Positions 61,501 through 64,000 of a DNA stretch of 64,000 nucleotides are shown piece by piece. Within the stretch, counting starts at the first letter, position 1; every line of letters begins with the position of its first letter. A program made the position numbers and the translations under genes. The DNA is from Allomuricauda ruestringensis DSM 13258 (lineage in GTDB: Bacteria; Bacteroidota; Bacteroidia; Flavobacteriales; Flavobacteriaceae), in contig NC_015945.1 of the NCBI RefSeq assembly GCF_000224085.1, forward strand, positions 1,375,501 to 1,439,500, given 5' to 3'. The notes below the pieces were generated by a model, which saw only the letters and a list, made by a program, of their open reading frames with translations, was not told the origin of the DNA and did no database searches.

Positions 61501-64000
61501 GTTCCATTATTGGTATCACAAGCTAATTGTGTAGTTGTAGCCGTAGCGCCCAATGGATCAGGCTCCCCAACGGTTTCGGTTTTGACAGCCTCACACTCCC
61601 TTTCAGATACTACGCGCACTTGGTAATCTCCTTCTGGTAGATTTTCGAACAGTGGACTATCTTGTAGCGATCTGTCAGGAGCTCCAGCACTCAAACCAAC
61701 CAATGCATACTGGTAAGGTGGATTAAGTGCAGTGGCTGGATCTAAATTGACCAAGATGCTACCATCACTGCCTCCAGCACAACTTACATCTACAATAGTT
61801 GCATCCTCTAGAACGGGATCAACCTTATCATCCAATGTTTGGCGTACTTCATAGGTACAAGGTTCGGAAGTATCCAAATCGGTAACTGTGAAGATGTATT
61901 CCCCAGGTTCTGTAAGACCTGTGAAAATACCATCCGCGTCCGCATCTATGGTTATATTGCCCAATGGATCTTCAACACGGTATTCCAAGTTAGAGGAGCC
62001 ACCTGTTACATTAATGGTGATTTGTCCTCCTGGATTCATTGTACAATCAATAGTTTTATCTACGGTGGCATTGGCTGTCATGGCATTGGTCAATTCCACG
62101 GTACCTGGAAGTATTACGGAACAACCCCATTGATCGGTAATTTCAACCGTGTAAGAGCCTGCGCCCAATCCAGAGAAAATGGTACTTGATTGTGGAGAGC
62201 CAAAGTTGCTTCCATCCTTGATCAATAGGTAGCTATAGTTGCTTCCTTGTCCACCAGAAGTACCCACTACTTGGATTTCACCTTGCAAGTCCACACAGTT
62301 GGACTGGTTGACTTGCAGTGTTGCGGTAATTGGGTCTGGGACGCTCAATTCAACATCGGGTAATTGTAAAGCACATCCTTCTTGATCTATGATCCAAACC
62401 TCATAAGTACCTGCCGTAAGATTCTCAAACTTAGGAGTGGGTAAATAGCTGGATGTATTGTTGGGATCAGGATTTGGTGTGGTACTTACATAGTAAGCAT
62501 ATCCACCCCATCCACCAGAAGCTGTTACTTCAATAATGCCATCTTCCACACAAGTAATGTCGGTAACAGTTCTAGAACCGCTGATTGCTGCATTTGGTCC
62601 TGCAATATTGAAGGCTTCCTCATTGGTACATTCTGGAAAGACATCTTGTGAAATGACCAAGCGGTAACTGCCTGTGGCCAAGCCACTATATGTTTCAGGA
62701 CCAGTGGTCGTTGAATTGTCTGAATGGACGGGTAAATCATCCGAAGTATCCACAGGCGTTCCATTGGTGTTGTAAATGGTCCAATTAAATCCGCCGGCAT
62801 AAGTGGCATCCACAAGTTCAAAGGTTACTTCGCCCGTGGCTGTGCCATAACAGATGATATTACTGACCACATTTAGATCTATATCGAATGTATTGGGGTC
62901 GGTAATGGTTTCGGAAGTTGAAACAACACAACCTGTGTCGATATGGCGCACCAAGAAATTGTGGGTGCCCGCATCCAGTCCACCAAAGACATTGGAAATT
63001 TCCCAAGTTGCACCGTTATCAATACTATACTCAAAGCGAGATGGGTCTCCTAAAGTTGATGTAACATTAATAGTAATCTCCCCATCCATACCTGGAGTAC
63101 AGCTTAATGGGTTTGTAATGGCAGCTACGGCATCGGTGATTTGATCATAAGGTGCGATAACCGCTGTTGTTGTCCCCAGACAACCATTGTCATCGTATAC
63201 ATTGATGGTATAGTTACCTCCATTTGTATCGGTTTCAATATATGTTGGATTACTACCAGATTGAACCACCACGGAACCGGCATCGTTGATAAACTCATAA
63301 GTCACATAGTTGCCACTACCTCCTGTTATGGAAGCTGTATCCACTGTAATGCTGGCATTGTTTGAATTGTTGCCAACGGCACAGACAAACTCCACCACAT
63401 CTACATCAATGTTATCAATGGGTTCGGGTTCGGTAATGGTTACCGTTTCAATATCGGCACAATTATTTGCCGCGGTAACCTGAATGTCATAGGTAATACC
63501 TGTAGTGGAACCTTCAAGATTTGTAAAGGTGGCAGTTGTTGCCGTACTGTTTGTTGGGGCAATCGGTGTACTGATTGAGGCGTCTGATGCTGCAATGATT
63601 TGGAATGTGTATGGGCCAATTCCATTATCAATAGCTTGTACGGAAATGGTTCCATCGTCTGCATCATTACAGGTAACATCTGTATAAGTGTAAGTAAATG
63701 ATGGATAGGGAGCTTCGGGCACATCTATGGTAACTGTTTTTGGACAGTTTGGCGGTGCTGTGCCCATATCAAAGACGATAACGTCATAACTTCCGGCAGC
63801 TCCTGCACCGTCCCAAACAAACTTGTTGGAAGCGTCAAGGGTCAAGGTGCTTTGGGGCATATCGTATGCCGTTCCCGGTCCATCTATGATAAATTCATAA
63901 TTTCCTGATCCAGAAATCACTTCGATTTCCAATTCTGCATAAGCATTGGTGCCAGACTCGCAATCTAAAGCCACGGTTTGAATTACGTTGAATTCAAGTG
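58503..64000 (-). CDS. Giant SprB-repeat surface protein with type B T9SS signal, partial (N-terminus beyond right edge)
   Basis: At least 1,832 codons are open to the window edge; no true start is visible. About 19 tandem units of 75-100 residues each open with a conserved Cys and an acidic/Gly pattern (ITCSGMNDGTITVEVSGGTG, LLCFGDESASVWA) and end with a turn such as GLSAGSYEVSVTDSEGC. Family knowledge: these are SprB repeats of gliding adhesins. The C-terminus (from about residue 1740 of the visible part) is the CHU_C type B domain: FPNFFTPDGDGRNDIW, YDRYGRVVEEM, GWDGNYDGKPLPTGDYWYV. It should be secreted by the type IX system with the PorP/SprF partner encoded 22 bp downstream, and act in motility or attachment. 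Confidence 0.94.
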   Translation of the reverse strand, partial: LEFNVIQTVALDCESGTNAYAELEIEVISGSGNYEFIIDGPGTAYDMPQSTLTLDASNKFVWDGAGAAGSYDVIVFDMGTAPPNCPKTVTIDVPEAPYPSFTYTYTDVTCNDADDGTISVQAIDNGIGPYTFQIIAASDASISTPIAPTNSTATTATFTNLEGSTTGITYDIQVTAANNCADIETVTITEPEPIDNIDVDVVEFVCAVGNNSNNASITVDTASITGGSGNYVTYEFINDAGSVVVQSGSNPTYIETDTNGGNYTINVYDDNGCLGTTTAVIAPYDQITDAVAAITNPLSCTPGMDGEITINVTSTLGDPSRFEYSIDNGATWEISNVFGGLDAGTHNFLVRHIDTGCVVSTSETITDPNTFDIDLNVVSNIICYGTATGEVTFELVDATYAGGFNWTIYNTNGTPVDTSDDLPVHSDNSTTTGPETYSGLATGSYRLVISQDVFPECTNEEAFNIAGPNAAISGSRTVTDITCVEDGIIEVTASGGWGGYAYYVSTTPNPDPNNTSSYLPTPKFENLTAGTYEVWIIDQEGCALQLPDVELSVPDPITATLQVNQSNCVDLQGEIQVVGTSGGQGSNYSYLLIKDGSNFGSPQSSTIFSGLGAGSYTVEITDQWGCSVILPGTVELTNAMTANATVDKTIDCTMNPGGQITINVTGGSSNLEYRVEDPLGNITIDADADGIFTGLTEPGEYIFTVTDLDTSEPCTYEVRQTLDDKVDPVLEDATIVDVSCAGGSDGSILVNLDPATALNPPYQYALVGLSAGAPDRSLQDSPLFENLPEGDYQVRVVSERECEAVKTETVGEPDPLGATATTTQLACDTNNGTQQAEIEVTIDPTSGTPNYFYSVNGGTFMPTGGNVFTYYTSVADDYNIVIRDSNGCTFALPTQTIDPLPQMDLTIANVVDISCANSGEEITVIASGQSSPNDLTFEVLETGDIQTVSTDRYTFTLPNHGNYTIQVTDNGTGCYEFITHTVEPYDLIDVTATATSPAVCFDDAGELTIDVTGYTGAYYYEVFRNDGTLIVSGNDNTSTGSVPITHPALVGGNYYVEVEATEAPFCTDTSGSVTIKSPSSELEVTPEQVASVTCTDDMGEVLIAPTGGYAPYDIVLTNITTTQSYTMNDVHSYVFTGLSAGSYEVSVTDSEGCEIIDNTSLILDPVDPITADIDAAPIDLLCFGDESASVWAHNVAGGEGSYNYQLNYYDETGTNIVFTSGEQGSPRFNNLGAGTYSITVTDGWNCSFTTDPVTITEPSEVMASLVQLSGMTCNDDAQLELTASGGTAPYFYSADGVTFNPMSGGDTHTFNVGAGTYQYYMRDANGCDAMISNQVTVDEVPELMLEIDESAAIINCMGEASATIIAQATGGLGNYSYELFSDAALTNLVDGPQTNGTFNSLMAGDYYVRVTSEDCVEVSPVITIVDPEPLVVDREEFTNITCSGMNDGTITVEVSGGTGEIQYAISPNLDQFDTTNTFTDLEPGIYDVIAQDANGCFITFQFELTQPEPVVAEAINIMDEVCFESGDGSFEIQISGGTAPYQTSLNSSADANFVQDQVLFQDLPAGTHVVFVRDAQGCETNVIVEIDPGVNLAATVTPVYECTENIPDNYLDIVLEDESIAGDLMYALDSTDPADMQLSADFTNMTPGDHYITIAHANGCMTTYDFTIETFEPLVLSLENTTINQITAIAEGGVEDYTFYFNGIDNGTDNTFFINRTDTYTVTVVDQNGCEATAEIFMEFIDIEFPNFFTPDGDGRNDIWIPDNIEGFPDVLIKIYDRYGRVVEEMTRNVKGWDGNYDGKPLPTGDYWYVVKLEGEQDFREFVGHFTLYRE

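Overview
The window reads as chromosome of a marine flavobacterium (Bacteroidota, family Flavobacteriaceae; an Allomuricauda/Muricauda-like genus is my guess from gene content, not a computed assignment). Support: promoters with the Bacteroidota -7 motif TAnnTTTG, few Shine-Dalgarno sequences, tandem MacB/FtsX-type permeases, a PorP/SprF protein beside a giant SprB-repeat protein with a type B C-terminal signal (type IX secretion, gliding), an OMP_b-brl-type TonB-linked receptor, and the rnpA-S41 peptidase neighbourhood. No rRNA, CRISPR array or prophage was seen.

Layout. 1-12.7 kb (minus strand): an efflux locus made of a TolC-like outer membrane protein, a HlyD-like adaptor, one ABC ATPase and four tandem permeases, the last running off the left edge. 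Divergent from it, 12.9-15.6 kb: an NtrC-type regulator and membrane histidine kinase that probably control it. 15.6-20.2 kb: a GreA-like protein, a 2.5-kb insertion with two AT-rich genes bounded by 20-bp direct repeats, then small envelope and RNA-polymerase-related genes. 20.4-22.8 kb: a second, soluble NtrB/NtrC pair. 23-30 kb: a CE1-type esterase, a CAU tRNA, methylmalonyl-CoA epimerase, rbfA, a LolC/E-like permease, a Dus family enzyme and a TonB-linked receptor. 30.3-32.9 kb: lepA, with a 0.77-kb insertion that leaves a second copy of the lepA 3' end. 33-41.4 kb: two ion/solute transporters, a metallo-beta-lactamase-fold hydrolase, a subtilase and an M1 aminopeptidase.

41.4-43.7 kb is the most mobile-looking stretch: a frameshifted DUF559 nuclease gene, an IS110-family element with a structured upstream leader that could be a bridge RNA, and two identical 29-nt palindromic repeats in opposite orientation, one lying inside the rnpA reading frame. 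43.7-50.7 kb: an S41 protease, a DUF2157-DUF4401-GDYXXLXY membrane operon, a cytosine-5 methyltransferase overlapping a putative restriction endonuclease, and a lipoprotein. 50.7-57.5 kb: an ElaA-like acetyltransferase, a zinc-type CDF exporter and rpiB leftward, then an AT-rich gap with DnaA-box-like sites, then rnr, a head-GIN protein and a LysE-type exporter rightward, tRNA-Cys and folB. 57.5-64 kb: porP/sprF and the giant repeat adhesin, whose N-terminus lies outside the window.

All functional calls rest on motifs read by eye and on remembered family features; no database search was possible.
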